From Polaribacter sp. Hel1_85 (GTDB lineage: Bacteria > Bacteroidota > Bacteroidia > Flavobacteriales > Flavobacteriaceae), in NCBI RefSeq assembly GCF_000766795.1, contig NZ_JPDS01000002.1, positions 67,001 to 131,000 of the forward strand: 64,000 bases of DNA, given 5' to 3'. The notes beneath the pieces are model-generated. The model saw nothing but the letters and a program-made list of their open reading frames with translations, did no database searches and was not told where the DNA came from. Of this stretch, positions 53,604 to 62,937 are shown one piece after another; position 1 is the first letter of the stretch; each line of letters opens with the position of its first letter. Position numbers and translations under genes: made by a program.

Positions 53604-53645
53604 TATATTTGGGTACCCAAACTGGATAACCAATCTGGGTACCCA
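53604..53645 (+). promoter_or_regulatory. Promoter with three TGGnTAnCCA operators at 13-bp spacing
   Basis: The -7 box TATATTTG (53604-53611) overlaps the first of three palindromes: TGGGTACCCA (53610-53619), TGGATAACCA (53623-53632) and TGGGTACCCA (53636-53645). Centres are 13 bp apart each time. The same spacing occurs before PL6, so both units probably answer to one regulator. Confidence 0.8.
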
Positions 53646-53681
53646 AAAAAAATCAAAATCGAAGCACAAATTATATATATC

Positions 53682-55544
53682 ATGGGAGTTTCTGGTTGTG
53701 GGAAAAGCACTATCGGAAAACTACTCGCCCAAGAATTAAATATTCCATTTTTTGACGGAGACGATTTTCATCCTAAAAACAATATTGCAAAAATGTCTAG
53801 CGGAAAAGCTTTAAATGATGACGATAGATTGGGTTGGCTACAAACATTAAATAAATTAGCAATAAAACAATTAGGTGATAAAGGTTGTGTAATAGTTTGT
53901 TCAGCTTTAAAAGAAAGTTATCGTAATATTTTAAAAACTAATATTGAATGTAGTTCAAAATGGGTTTTCCTTAATGGTTCTTTTAAACAAATTAGAGAAA
54001 GAATTAATGCGCGTAAAGGTCATTTTATGAGTTCAGATTTATTAAAGTCTCAATTTGACACTTTGGAAGAACCTAAAAATTCTATTGAAATTGATATTAG
54101 TTTATCACCTGGAAAAATTATAAAAAAAATAAAAAAAGAATTAATGAATAACTCAGAATTTGGATTATTTGGTTTAGGCGTTATGGGCAAAAGCCTATGT
54201 AGAAATTTAGCCAATAATGGATTTAAAATTTCAATGTTTAATAGACATGTTGATGGAGTTGAAGAAGATGTAGCAAAAGATTTTAAAAATCAATATTCCG
54301 AATTATCTGAAGCAGAAGCTTACGATGATATTTCGGCTTTTGTGAATTCTTTGCAGCAACCAAGGCGAATTATGCTTATGGTAAATGCAGGTAAAACTAT
54401 AGATTATGTTATCGAAGATTTATTACCACATTTATCTGAAAATGATATTATAATAGATGGAGGAAACTCTAACTACAAAAAAACCAAAGAACGTTTCGAT
54501 TATTTAAAACCAAAAGGAATTCACTTTATAGGAACAGGAGTTTCTGGAGGAGAAGAAGGAGCTCTTAAAGGGCCTTCTATTATGCCAAGTGGAGATTTAG
54601 ATGCTTATAATAATGTTAAGATCTTTTTAGAAACAATTTCTGCTAAAGATAAAAACGGAAAACCATGTTGTACCTATGTTGGTCCAGAAGGAAGTGGGCA
54701 ATTTATAAAAATGGTTCACAATGGTGTAGAGTATGTAGAAATGCAGTTATTGGCAGAAGTTTCTACTATTTTAGAATCATTAGGACAAAATCCAGATGAA
54801 ATTGCCAACACTTTAGAATCTTGGCAAGATGAAGCAAGCAGTTATTTATTAGAAATAACTACAAACATTTTTAGAAAAAAAGAAGGTGATGATTGGCTTG
54901 TAAACAAAATATTAGATAAAGCAGGAAATAAAGGAACAGGAAACTGGACGACAATTGCATCTGCAGAACTTGGGGTACCAAGTACTTTAATTGCATCTGC
55001 ATTATTTTCTAGATATATTTCATTTTATAAAGAAGAACGCGTAGAATTAAATAAGAATTTTGAAACTGTAAATGGTGCAGAATTAAATGTTACCACTAAA
55101 GAAATTTTAGAAGCCTATCAATTTGCAAGAATTGTAAATCACTATCAAGGATTTAAATTAATTTCTGAAGCTTCAAATAAATCCTCTTGGAATTTAAATT
55201 TAAGCGAAATTGCTAGAATTTGGACAAATGGTTGCATTATAAGATCATCTTTAATGGAAGATTTGGTAGAAGTATTTAAAAATACCGACAATATTTTAAC
55301 AAATTTAGAATTAATAAATCTTGTTAAAAATTATAAACCATCAGCAAAAAAAGTAGTGTCACAAAGTATTATTAATGATATATCAATGCCAGCTTTAAGT
55401 GAATCTATTCAGTTTTTAAACGGAATTACAACAGAATATGCATCTGCCAATATTATTCAAGCTCAACGAGATTATTTTGGAGCACACACTTATAAACGAT
55501 TAGATGATGATTCAGATAAGAGTTATCACACTAATTGGAATTAA
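53682..55544 (+). CDS. Gluconokinase/6-phosphogluconate dehydrogenase fusion
   Basis: Residues 1 to 153 are a GntK-like kinase (P-loop GVSGCGKS, 2-9; DGDDFHP; ARKGHFMSSDLLKSQ). Residues 155 to 620 are a full 6-phosphogluconate dehydrogenase (GLGVMG, 164-169; Lys343, His346, Asn347). Together they turn gluconate into ribulose 5-phosphate. The ATG at 53682 begins inside the first beta strand: the upstream frame reads AQIIYI before MGVSG, as in normal GntK, but has no ATG, GTG or TTG. A rare start (ATT 53670 or ATC 53658) is likely. The operator array lies just upstream. Confidence 0.93.
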   Translation: MGVSGCGKSTIGKLLAQELNIPFFDGDDFHPKNNIAKMSSGKALNDDDRLGWLQTLNKLAIKQLGDKGCVIVCSALKESYRNILKTNIECSSKWVFLNGSFKQIRERINARKGHFMSSDLLKSQFDTLEEPKNSIEIDISLSPGKIIKKIKKELMNNSEFGLFGLGVMGKSLCRNLANNGFKISMFNRHVDGVEEDVAKDFKNQYSELSEAEAYDDISAFVNSLQQPRRIMLMVNAGKTIDYVIEDLLPHLSENDIIIDGGNSNYKKTKERFDYLKPKGIHFIGTGVSGGEEGALKGPSIMPSGDLDAYNNVKIFLETISAKDKNGKPCCTYVGPEGSGQFIKMVHNGVEYVEMQLLAEVSTILESLGQNPDEIANTLESWQDEASSYLLEITTNIFRKKEGDDWLVNKILDKAGNKGTGNWTTIASAELGVPSTLIASALFSRYISFYKEERVELNKNFETVNGAELNVTTKEILEAYQFARIVNHYQGFKLISEASNKSSWNLNLSEIARIWTNGCIIRSSLMEDLVEVFKNTDNILTNLELINLVKNYKPSAKKVVSQSIINDISMPALSESIQFLNGITTEYASANIIQAQRDYFGAHTYKRLDDDSDKSYHTNWN

Positions 55545-55575
55545 AAAATAACTAACCAAAAAACCAAGTAATATT

Positions 55576-56850
55576 ATGGATGTAACTACACCTAAGAAAT
55601 CATTTTTTAAAAAAATTCTTGCTATTATATTAGGGTTTGGACCTGGTATTTTTGCCATTGGTTACACCATTGGTACAGGTAGTGTAACGTCTATGATTGT
55701 GGCTGGAAGTAAATTTAACATGCAATTATTATGGGTACTTTTAATTAGTTGTCTTTTCTCAGGGATTTTAATGTTTGCTTACGGAAACTATGCTTTAATT
55801 ACGGGTGAAACAGCATTATTCGGATTTAAAAAACATTTTAAATTTGGTAAAGTTTTAGCTATTGCAATTATTATTGGTATCACCTTTGGCCAATGGAATT
55901 CATTAATGGGAATATTAGGAATATCATCTAATATTATTTACGAAATTTTAGCAGTAAATTTTGAAGGATTAATTGCATATAAATATGAAACCGTTTTAAT
56001 TACTGCAATTATAATTATTGTTGTTTTCTATCTATTAATGTTAGTTGGTAAGTATACTTTTTTCGAAAAGATATTAGTAATATTTGTAACGTTAATGGGC
56101 TTGTCATTTGTACTATCATTATTCTTTGTACAACCACTTTCTGTTGATGTCATTAAAGGTTTAATACCTACTATACCAGATGTTCCTGGAGGTAAAATGT
56201 TGGTTGCTGCTTTTGTAGGTACAACTATGGCTTCTGCTACATTTTTATCAAGACCTTTATTTGTAAAAGGAAAAGGTTGGACTATTAAAAATTTAGATCA
56301 ACAGAAAAAAGATTCTATAACTGCAGCAATTTTAATATTTGTTATTAGTGGTGTTATTATGGCTGTAGCTGCTGGGGCTTTGTATTACCAAGGTAAAGAA
56401 GTTACACAGGTATTAGATATGGCAAATACTTTAGAGCCAGTTGCTGGTAAATGGGCAGTTACAATTTTCTTTTTTGGAGCACTAAGCGCTGGTTTATCCT
56501 CAATATTCCCTTGTTTATTAATTGCGCCATTATTGATTGCAGATTATCAGTCTGGTGTTTTAGATACGAATTCTAAACAATTTAGAATCATAACTTTTGT
56601 TGCTTGTTTAGTAGCATTAATTGGTCCAGCTTTTGGGGCAAATCCTATAGAAATTCAAATATTATCACAAGTATTTAATGTATTTGTTTTACCAATTGTA
56701 ATTCTAGGAATCATTATGATTATAAATAGCAAAAAAATAATGAAAGGATACAAAACAAGTCTATTTGTTAATATTGGTTTGTTTGGATCACTTCTTTTTG
56801 CTTGTATCATTTCTTATAACGGAATTATAGCACTTTTAGAATATTTTTAA
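55576..56850 (+). CDS. Nramp-fold transporter without metal-site motifs
   Basis: The 424-residue protein has about 11 membrane helices and the Nramp overall pattern (FGPGIFAIGYTIGTGSVTSM in helix 1, SATFLSRPLF in helix 6). In metal-transporting Nramp proteins helix 1 carries DPGN and helix 6 MPH. Here these positions read GTGS (33-36) and MASAT (218-222), so the usual metal ligands are missing. The gene lies 31 bp after the gluconokinase/6PGDH fusion and before a GntR regulator. A role in sugar-acid (gluconate or uronate) uptake is therefore more likely than metal import, but this is inference. Confidence 0.8.
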   Translation: MDVTTPKKSFFKKILAIILGFGPGIFAIGYTIGTGSVTSMIVAGSKFNMQLLWVLLISCLFSGILMFAYGNYALITGETALFGFKKHFKFGKVLAIAIIIGITFGQWNSLMGILGISSNIIYEILAVNFEGLIAYKYETVLITAIIIIVVFYLLMLVGKYTFFEKILVIFVTLMGLSFVLSLFFVQPLSVDVIKGLIPTIPDVPGGKMLVAAFVGTTMASATFLSRPLFVKGKGWTIKNLDQQKKDSITAAILIFVISGVIMAVAAGALYYQGKEVTQVLDMANTLEPVAGKWAVTIFFFGALSAGLSSIFPCLLIAPLLIADYQSGVLDTNSKQFRIITFVACLVALIGPAFGANPIEIQILSQVFNVFVLPIVILGIIMIINSKKIMKGYKTSLFVNIGLFGSLLFACIISYNGIIALLEYF

Positions 56851-56906
56851 ATAAAGAAAAAAAATTGTACATATTCCTCTTTAAAAACTAAAGAATATTT
56901 AATTGC

Positions 56907-57602
56907 ATGAAAATTAGTCTTATAGATAATAACTCAAATAGAATATTACAAAATAATGTGATATCTCAAATAAGAGAATTAATTAACGCTAAAAATTTGG
57001 AACGTGGTGATAAACTACCTTCAGAAAGAGTGATGTCGGAAAAATTTAATGTGAAGAGAAATCACATTAGAGAAGCTATAAGAAAGTTAGAGTTTTATGG
57101 AGTCCTAAAATCAATGTCTCAAAGTGGTACTTTTTTAGCAATTGGTTTAACAGGTTTTAATGGTATTGTTGATGAAATTGTGTCTTTAGATCCTCCTTCA
57201 TTTAACGAACTCGTAGAAACAAGAATATCTTTAGAATTAAAAACAGTTAGGTTAGCTTCTCAAAGAAGAACAGCACAAGATTTAATACGTATCAAAAATG
57301 CTTTAGATGCTTTTAGTACTAAATTAAGTACCGGAAAAGATTATTTAGAAGAAGATTTATTATTTCATTTAGCAATTGCGAAAGCTAGTAAAAACAGTAC
57401 AATGATTTCATTAATGCTTTTAATAACCCCTCCTATTCTTACAACTTATGAGAGAGAAACTGTTTGCGAAGGTGATGAGGTCTTTTTAGAAATAAAAAAA
57501 CACGAGAATATTTATTTAGCAATAAAATCTCAAGACATAGAATTAGCAACTAAAATGATGCATAAACATTTTTATAAATTATCAAAACATATAGAAAATT
57601 AA
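56907..57602 (+). CDS. GntR-family regulator, FadR/FCD type
   Basis: The 231-residue protein has a GntR winged helix at residues 15 to 75 (LERGDKLPSERVMSEKFNVK, HIREAIRKLEFYGVLK) and an FCD ligand domain (about 90 to 225) with candidate metal-site histidines in LLFHLAIAKAS and KHENIYLAI. FCD regulators usually bind sugar acids such as gluconate or hexuronates. Its likely sites are the TGGnTAnCCA arrays before PL6 and before the kinase-dehydrogenase gene. It is 56 bp after the transporter gene. Confidence 0.93.
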   Translation: MKISLIDNNSNRILQNNVISQIRELINAKNLERGDKLPSERVMSEKFNVKRNHIREAIRKLEFYGVLKSMSQSGTFLAIGLTGFNGIVDEIVSLDPPSFNELVETRISLELKTVRLASQRRTAQDLIRIKNALDAFSTKLSTGKDYLEEDLLFHLAIAKASKNSTMISLMLLITPPILTTYERETVCEGDEVFLEIKKHENIYLAIKSQDIELATKMMHKHFYKLSKHIEN

Positions 57603-57629
57603 GATTTACACATACTAAATAAACAAAAA

Positions 57630-58730
57630 ATGAAGAAAAAATTTATTATTTCGGTAGCAAGAGTATTATTGCTTGGTGTTTTTATAACACTTAACAGTTG
57701 TTCTAAAACTGCAAAAAAAGAGATTAAAAAAGAAACTAAAAAAACAGTTTATGCAAGTGATGTTATTCCAATTTTCGATGATTTTAAATTAATTTTAGGA
57801 GATGGCTCTAATGTAGGTTTTGCTAATAATTTTGAAAATAAAGATTTCTTTTATACTGAAAATGAAGGAGGAACTGAATGGGTTGTTTTTAAAGCGCCAA
57901 ATGCAGGTAGCACACACGGAACTTCAAACAATACAAGAACAGAATTAGGGCAAATTAAAAAATGGTATCCTGAAACTGCAAATGATAAAATGACTGCAAC
58001 ACTTAAAGTAATGAATGTATCTGCTACTGGTGATAAAACTGTTGCGGCTTCACATGCTGTAGTTGTAGGTCAGATTCATAGTGCAGATAAGTTTGAAAAT
58101 GAGCCACTTAAAATATTTTACAAAAAATACCCTAATCATACAAAAGGGTCAGTTTTTTGGCATTATGAAATTAATACAGCAGGAGATGATAATTCTAAAA
58201 GATGGGATTTTTCTACAGCAGTTTGGGGTAATGATTTTTCTGTAGTTGGCCCTGATGCAAATACGCCTCCAAGTGAACCAAAAGAAGGAATTGAGTTAGG
58301 CGAAGAATTTAGCTATGAAATAGTTGTTAAAGACGGTATTATGAACTTAACATTTACTAGTAAAGGTCATGAAACCAAAACTTTTACTAAAAATATCATT
58401 AAATCAGACTATGCAACTAAAGCAGATATACCAGAACAAACTCAAAAATTATTTGTACCAATTAACCAAGATGGTGTTGAGCGAGAAAGTGCATATACAG
58501 CTGAAGGATGTTTCTTTAAGTTAGGTTGCTATAATCAAACAAACGGAAAATCTCCTGAAGTAAACAAAAATTGGTGTTCTGGAGCAGAAACACATGATGG
58601 TGATGTTCAAAAACAATATACAGACGGAAACTATGCAGAAGTATGGTTTAAAACAGCAAGCATTTCTATAAGTGATGCAGCAGTTTCTAATGAAGGCTAT
58701 TTCTCTAAAAATGATCATTTAAAAAAATAA
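57630..58730 (+). CDS. PL7 alginate lyase lipoprotein
   Basis: The 366-residue protein has lipobox LNSC (Cys24), a lysine-rich linker and a PL7 domain with NTRTELGQ (Arg103), QIH (148-150) and FFKLGCYNQ (295-303). These are the substrate-binding arginine, the Gln/His pair and the catalytic tyrosine region. It cleaves alginate at the cell surface. It starts 27 bp after the GntR gene and ends 1 bp before the SDR gene. It is paralogous to the lyase at 60035. Confidence 0.93.
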   Translation: MKKKFIISVARVLLLGVFITLNSCSKTAKKEIKKETKKTVYASDVIPIFDDFKLILGDGSNVGFANNFENKDFFYTENEGGTEWVVFKAPNAGSTHGTSNNTRTELGQIKKWYPETANDKMTATLKVMNVSATGDKTVAASHAVVVGQIHSADKFENEPLKIFYKKYPNHTKGSVFWHYEINTAGDDNSKRWDFSTAVWGNDFSVVGPDANTPPSEPKEGIELGEEFSYEIVVKDGIMNLTFTSKGHETKTFTKNIIKSDYATKADIPEQTQKLFVPINQDGVERESAYTAEGCFFKLGCYNQTNGKSPEVNKNWCSGAETHDGDVQKQYTDGNYAEVWFKTASISISDAAVSNEGYFSKNDHLKK

Positions 58731-58731
58731 T

Positions 58732-59502
58732 ATGCAAACTAATTCAAAATTAAACGGTAAAAACGTACTTATCACAGCAGGAGCTCAAGGTATTGGAGAA
58801 TCTATCACAAAACATTTTATAGATAGTGGAGCTAATGTAGCCATACATTATTTTTCTAGTGCAGATAAAGCGAATCAATTAACAGAATACGCAACTAATA
58901 AAGGACAAAAAGCACTTGCAATTAGTGGAGATTTAACAAAAGAAGCTGATGCAATTTCTATGGTAGAAAAAACTGTAGAAGCATTTGGTGGTTTAGATAT
59001 TCTTATAAATAACGCAGGTTCATTGGTAGCTAGAAGATTATTAGGTGATATGGAAGCTGATTTTTGGCATAAAGTAATGGACATTAATATGACTTCTATG
59101 ATGTTTGTAACTAAAGCTGCAGCTCCTCATCTTGCAAAAAATGAGAACAGTAGTATTGTTAATTTAGCATCTCTTGCAGGTCGTAAAGGAGGTCATCCAG
59201 GTTCGTTAGTATACGCTACCAGTAAAGGAGCTATTTTAACGTTTACAAGAGCACTCTCTACAGAATTAGGAGCACAAGGAACCAAAGTTAATGCTGTTGC
59301 ACCAGGACTTATTCTAGGTACATCTTTCCATAATACACACACAACTAAAGAATCAGCAGCAGAAACAATTTCTGGTATTCCAATTCAAAGAGCAGGTAAT
59401 GCAGATGATGTTGCAAGAGCTGTTTTATTTTTAGCTTCTGAATATGATGGATTTATAACAGGAGCTACCTTAGATATCAATGGTGGTGTCTATAATATGT
59501 AA
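58732..59502 (+). CDS. SDR oxidoreductase, possible DEH reductase
   Basis: The 256-residue protein is a classical SDR: TAGAQGIG (15-22), NNAG (93-96), Ser147, Tyr161 and Lys165 (YATSK). It contains no specificity motif that settles the substrate. Between two alginate lyases, reduction of 4-deoxy-L-erythro-5-hexoseulose uronate (DEH) to KDG is the most likely role, as known SDRs do this in alginate users. A sugar-acid dehydrogenase for the gluconate branch is the alternative. Confidence 0.85.
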   Translation: MQTNSKLNGKNVLITAGAQGIGESITKHFIDSGANVAIHYFSSADKANQLTEYATNKGQKALAISGDLTKEADAISMVEKTVEAFGGLDILINNAGSLVARRLLGDMEADFWHKVMDINMTSMMFVTKAAAPHLAKNENSSIVNLASLAGRKGGHPGSLVYATSKGAILTFTRALSTELGAQGTKVNAVAPGLILGTSFHNTHTTKESAAETISGIPIQRAGNADDVARAVLFLASEYDGFITGATLDINGGVYNM

Positions 59503-59555
59503 TAAAATAAAAAGTTTTTAATCGTTTAAAGCCCCTAATTTTTAAATATAAATTT

Positions 59556-59990
59556 ATGATAAAAACACCAGTAATTCATCCAACAATCATGGAAGTACTT
59601 GCACGTTCAGGTCATTTTGCGCAAGTTGTTATTGCAGATGGTAATTTACCTGTTGGTGCAATGAATGGCCCAAACTCTACTACAGTTCATTTAAATTTTC
59701 GTCCTGGGTTATTAGATGCTCTAACAGTATTAGAAGGCTTACTAGAAGTTTGTCCTTTTCAAGGAGCAATTGTAATGGAAAAACCTAAAGAAGCAAATGC
59801 AGAAATTCATGACGCTTATAAAAGTTTATTAGGTGATGTGAAATGGGATGAAATGGAAAGATGGGCTTTCTATGATAAAATAAAAGAACCTACAACAACA
59901 TTAATTATTCAGACAGGTGAACAAAGACGTTTTGCCAACCTAATATTAACTGTTGGTGTCGTAAAAATGGCAGAAGAAAGTAATTTTTAA
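59556..59990 (+). CDS. RbsD/FucU-family sugar mutarotase
   Basis: The 144-residue protein matches RbsD/FucU: His20 (ARSGHFAQVVIADGNLP), Asp28 and the C-terminal TGEQRRFANLILTVGV, where family members have a GE-x-x-x-Y/F-x-N pattern. The family interconverts sugar anomers or ring forms. In this operon it probably acts on a sugar released from alginate or on a product of the SDR. No ribose or fucose genes are near. Confidence 0.88.
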   Translation: MIKTPVIHPTIMEVLARSGHFAQVVIADGNLPVGAMNGPNSTTVHLNFRPGLLDALTVLEGLLEVCPFQGAIVMEKPKEANAEIHDAYKSLLGDVKWDEMERWAFYDKIKEPTTTLIIQTGEQRRFANLILTVGVVKMAEESNF

Positions 59991-60034
59991 ATACTGACTT
60001 TAACTAATAATAGAATAATCAAAATTTTAATAAA

Positions 60035-61093
60035 ATGAAATTAAATAGTATAAAATTAACACCTTACATTTTCATGTTAGGAGTCCTTTTTTTTATAAGT
60101 GGATGCTCAAATAAGCCAAAAAAACCTATAAAAAAAGAAACTCAATCTACAGTTTATCCAAGTGATGTTATTCCATTTATGAGTGAGTGGAAAATTCTTT
60201 GTGGAGATGGAACTAGTTATAACGATTTAACAAAAGTTGAACATAAAGGTTTTTTTTATGTAGAAAATGAAAATAATACAAATTGGGTAGTTTATAAAAC
60301 ACCTAACTCTGGTATTACTTCTAGAACATCTAGTAACACAAGAACCGAATTAGGTCAGAAAAAACATTGGATTCCAGAAGAAGGAGGTAAATTAAACGGT
60401 ACATTAAAAGTACAACATGTATCAACCTCTGGAGATGCTAGAGTAGCAGCTTCATATTCTGTTGTTGTTGGTCAAATTCATAGTGATGAAGGGCATGAAA
60501 ACGAACCAATAAAAATCTTTTACAAAAAATATCCAGGACACAAAAAAGGGTCTATTTTTTGGAACTACGAAATTAATACAGAAGGATCTAATGCTAAAAG
60601 ATGGGATTATTCAACTGCTGTTTGGGGACATGATATGTCTGTAGTTGGATCTGATTCTACAACATATCCAGAAGAACCTGCAGATGGAATTGAATTAGGA
60701 GAAGAATTTAGTTATGAAATAAATGTTTATAAAGGTATCATGCATCTTACTTTTAAAAGTAAAGGTCATGAAACTATTAAATTTACAAAAGACTTATTGA
60801 AATCTGAGTTTACAAAAAAAACAGATATTCCTCAACAAATATGGTCATTATATACTGCAATAGGACGTGATGGTGTAGAACGTGAAAATGCTTATGCTGG
60901 AGAAGTACAGTATTTTAAACAAGGAGCTTATAACCAAACAAATGGTAAAAACCCTGAGGATAATATTGTTTGGAGCACAGGTTCTGAAACTTATAATGGT
61001 GATATTGCAAAACAATACGCAAATGGATGTTATGCAGAAGTGTGGTTTAAAGATGCAACCGTAGGTCCAGGAACAATGCCTATTAAAGAATAG
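60035..61093 (+). CDS. PL7 alginate lyase lipoprotein
   Basis: The 352-residue protein has lipobox ISGC (Cys24), a lysine-rich linker and a PL7 domain with NTRTELGQ (Arg103), QIH (147-149) and YFKQGAYNQ near residue 295. It shares long stretches with the 57630 lyase (YPSDVIPF, HENEPIKIFYKKYP, IELGEEFSYEI), so the two arose by duplication. It is the last gene of the + strand unit and is followed by a strong terminator. Different block specificity from its paralogue is possible. Confidence 0.93.
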   Translation: MKLNSIKLTPYIFMLGVLFFISGCSNKPKKPIKKETQSTVYPSDVIPFMSEWKILCGDGTSYNDLTKVEHKGFFYVENENNTNWVVYKTPNSGITSRTSSNTRTELGQKKHWIPEEGGKLNGTLKVQHVSTSGDARVAASYSVVVGQIHSDEGHENEPIKIFYKKYPGHKKGSIFWNYEINTEGSNAKRWDYSTAVWGHDMSVVGSDSTTYPEEPADGIELGEEFSYEINVYKGIMHLTFKSKGHETIKFTKDLLKSEFTKKTDIPQQIWSLYTAIGRDGVERENAYAGEVQYFKQGAYNQTNGKNPEDNIVWSTGSETYNGDIAKQYANGCYAEVWFKDATVGPGTMPIKE

Positions 61094-61148
61094 TTATAAT
61101 TATTATTTGCTTTAATCTTTTTAGACGCATTTAATTATTGCATTTTAT

Positions 61149-61189
61149 AATTAGCCCAATTAATAAAAATTAATTGGGCTAATTTTTTG
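61149..61189 (+). terminator. Terminator of the alginate unit
   Basis: AATTAGCCCAATTAA (61149-61163) and TTAATTGGGCTAATT (61170-61184) pair perfectly around TAAAAA, then a T run. Confidence 0.93.
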
Positions 61190-61531
61190 TTCTTAATTTA
61201 ATATAACATAATTGTATTTGACCTATTAATTGTATAATTTCTGGTTGAAGCTAAAAAATATTACAGAGTTTATATTATCCTAACAATTACCTTAATAAAG
61301 TTTTATGTTGATCCTTTTTATCAGTTTAAAACTAAATAAAAGGTCTTATAATTGAAAATTATATAGATCTATATAGAGGTATTATAGATGATAAAATATT
61401 CATTGAATAAGATTTAAATCTTCATTATTTACTATTTAAGGTAGTAAACAATGGTAGTCAGATGTTTAAATCAGAAATAATTAGTCTTTAAAAAGGAAAG
61501 TTATTTGGAGTATTAGTATTTATTTTAATCA
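61190..61531. other. Gene-free spacer between convergent units
   Basis: No supported gene. One + strand frame reads IENYIDLYRGIIDDKIFIE, a stop (61408-61410), then DLNLHYLLFKVVNNGSQMF, which may be a relic of a coding sequence but matches no family I know. Confidence 0.4.
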
Positions 61532-61573
61532 TAAAAAAATTGGGTTTGCAACTTTAAAAGTTGCAAACCCAAT
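61532..61573 (-). terminator. Terminator after susD
   Basis: ATTGGGTTTGCAACTTT (61539-61555) and AAAGTTGCAAACCCAAT (61557-61573) are perfect inverse arms; on the minus strand a T run follows. It ends the SusCD transcript 31 bp after the stop. Confidence 0.92.
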
Positions 61574-61603
61574 TATAAAATTTATTCTAATTTGTATTAC
61601 TAA

Positions 61604-62926
61604 TTAGTAACCTGTATTTTGTGTAATAACTAATCCACTTGCAAAAATCTCTGAAGTTGGAATTGGAAATACATCATATTTAGCATCCATACCTGTAGTA
61701 CCCGTTCTTACTAGGTCAAACCATCTGTGACCTTCAAATGCTAATTCTAATCTTCTTTCGTTAGCAATTGCAGTTCTAACATCAGCTTGCGTAGATGCAG
61801 TACCACTTAAAGTCGCTAAATCTGCTCTAGTTCTAATACCATCTAAACCAGCTAAAATAGTTGCAGATTTTGATCCATCAGCATTTGTTTCTTCATTTAA
61901 AACTTCTGCATATAATAAAACAATATCTGACAATCTTATTTCTGTCCAGTCTGCATTAGCATAGTCAGCACTATTACCAACACCATATTTTACACATCTT
62001 TGGTTAGAGGAATCAATATAAGCGTTTTTTCTAGTAACATCTCCAGCAGCATCAAAAGCATTCAATAAATCAATGTTTACTGGATCTTCATCAGCTTTTG
62101 TATCACCTCCTGAATACCATACTGGAAAAGTAGTACTACTATACTCAGCGATTGCAATAGAACTTGCTATTTGGGTTGCAAATATAATCTCTTTATTCAA
62201 ATCTGATCCTTTAGTAAACATCTTAGCATAGCTTTCCTCTAACTCAATATCTTCAGCAGCAGCCTCACTTATAACAGCCGCTAAATGTGTTTTTGCGCTT
62301 GCAAAATCACCTTTTTGTACATACACTTTACCTAACAAAGCTTGAGCAGCGATTTGAGTTGCACGACCTTCTCCTAATCTTGAATTATCTAAAGCACCTA
62401 TTGCATCTGTTAAATCTGTAATGATAATACTATAAGCTTCAGCAGCAGGTCTTCTAACTAAAATAGAAGTATCTGTTACATCTGGTGCAGCAGATAAATT
62501 TATAGTAACATCACCAAAAACTTTTACCAGTTTAAAATAAGACAACCCTCTTAAAAACTTAGCTTCACCAACTTCCGCTGGATCTACAGAGTTTTCAATA
62601 ACATTATTTGCACTTAATATAGACTTGTATAAAGCTACATAAAAAGGTTTAAAAAATGTACCCTCCATTGTTGTTAAACCGCCATCAAAATCATTAAACT
62701 CATTATGAGGAGATTCATCAAACACATTATTGTCTGCTCTAAAGTCTCCCATTACTGCCAAAGGAGTTGCAGACCCCGTCTGATAGTTATATGCTGCATT
62801 TAATACTCCTGAAAATTCTGTTAAAGAATCTGATTCAGCAATATTTGGTGGAACTTGATCCAAATCGGTAGAACATGATGCTATAACCGACATTAATCCT
62901 AATACTATTATATTTATTTTTTTCAT
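61604..62926 (-). CDS. RagB/SusD-family outer-membrane glycan-binding lipoprotein
   Basis: The 440-residue protein has lipobox VIASC (Cys18), TPR-like helices (AKFLRGLSYFKLVKVFGDVT, AAQALLGKVYVQKGDFASAK) and the conserved SusD end IANERRLELAFEGHRWFDLV. It binds oligosaccharides at the cell surface and forms the lid of the SusC transporter, encoded 11 bp upstream. Convergent to the alginate lyase unit, it most likely binds alginate oligomers. Its length is short to normal for the family. Confidence 0.95.
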   Translation of the reverse strand: MKKINIIVLGLMSVIASCSTDLDQVPPNIAESDSLTEFSGVLNAAYNYQTGSATPLAVMGDFRADNNVFDESPHNEFNDFDGGLTTMEGTFFKPFYVALYKSILSANNVIENSVDPAEVGEAKFLRGLSYFKLVKVFGDVTINLSAAPDVTDTSILVRRPAAEAYSIIITDLTDAIGALDNSRLGEGRATQIAAQALLGKVYVQKGDFASAKTHLAAVISEAAAEDIELEESYAKMFTKGSDLNKEIIFATQIASSIAIAEYSSTTFPVWYSGGDTKADEDPVNIDLLNAFDAAGDVTRKNAYIDSSNQRCVKYGVGNSADYANADWTEIRLSDIVLLYAEVLNEETNADGSKSATILAGLDGIRTRADLATLSGTASTQADVRTAIANERRLELAFEGHRWFDLVRTGTTGMDAKYDVFPIPTSEIFASGLVITQNTGY

Positions 62927-62937
62927 TTTTTCTTTAT

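Noticed and set aside
61360..61490. Possible gene relic between the alginate lyase and susD
   Set aside because: Contains a stop and matches no family I recognise; recorded only as a spacer note.
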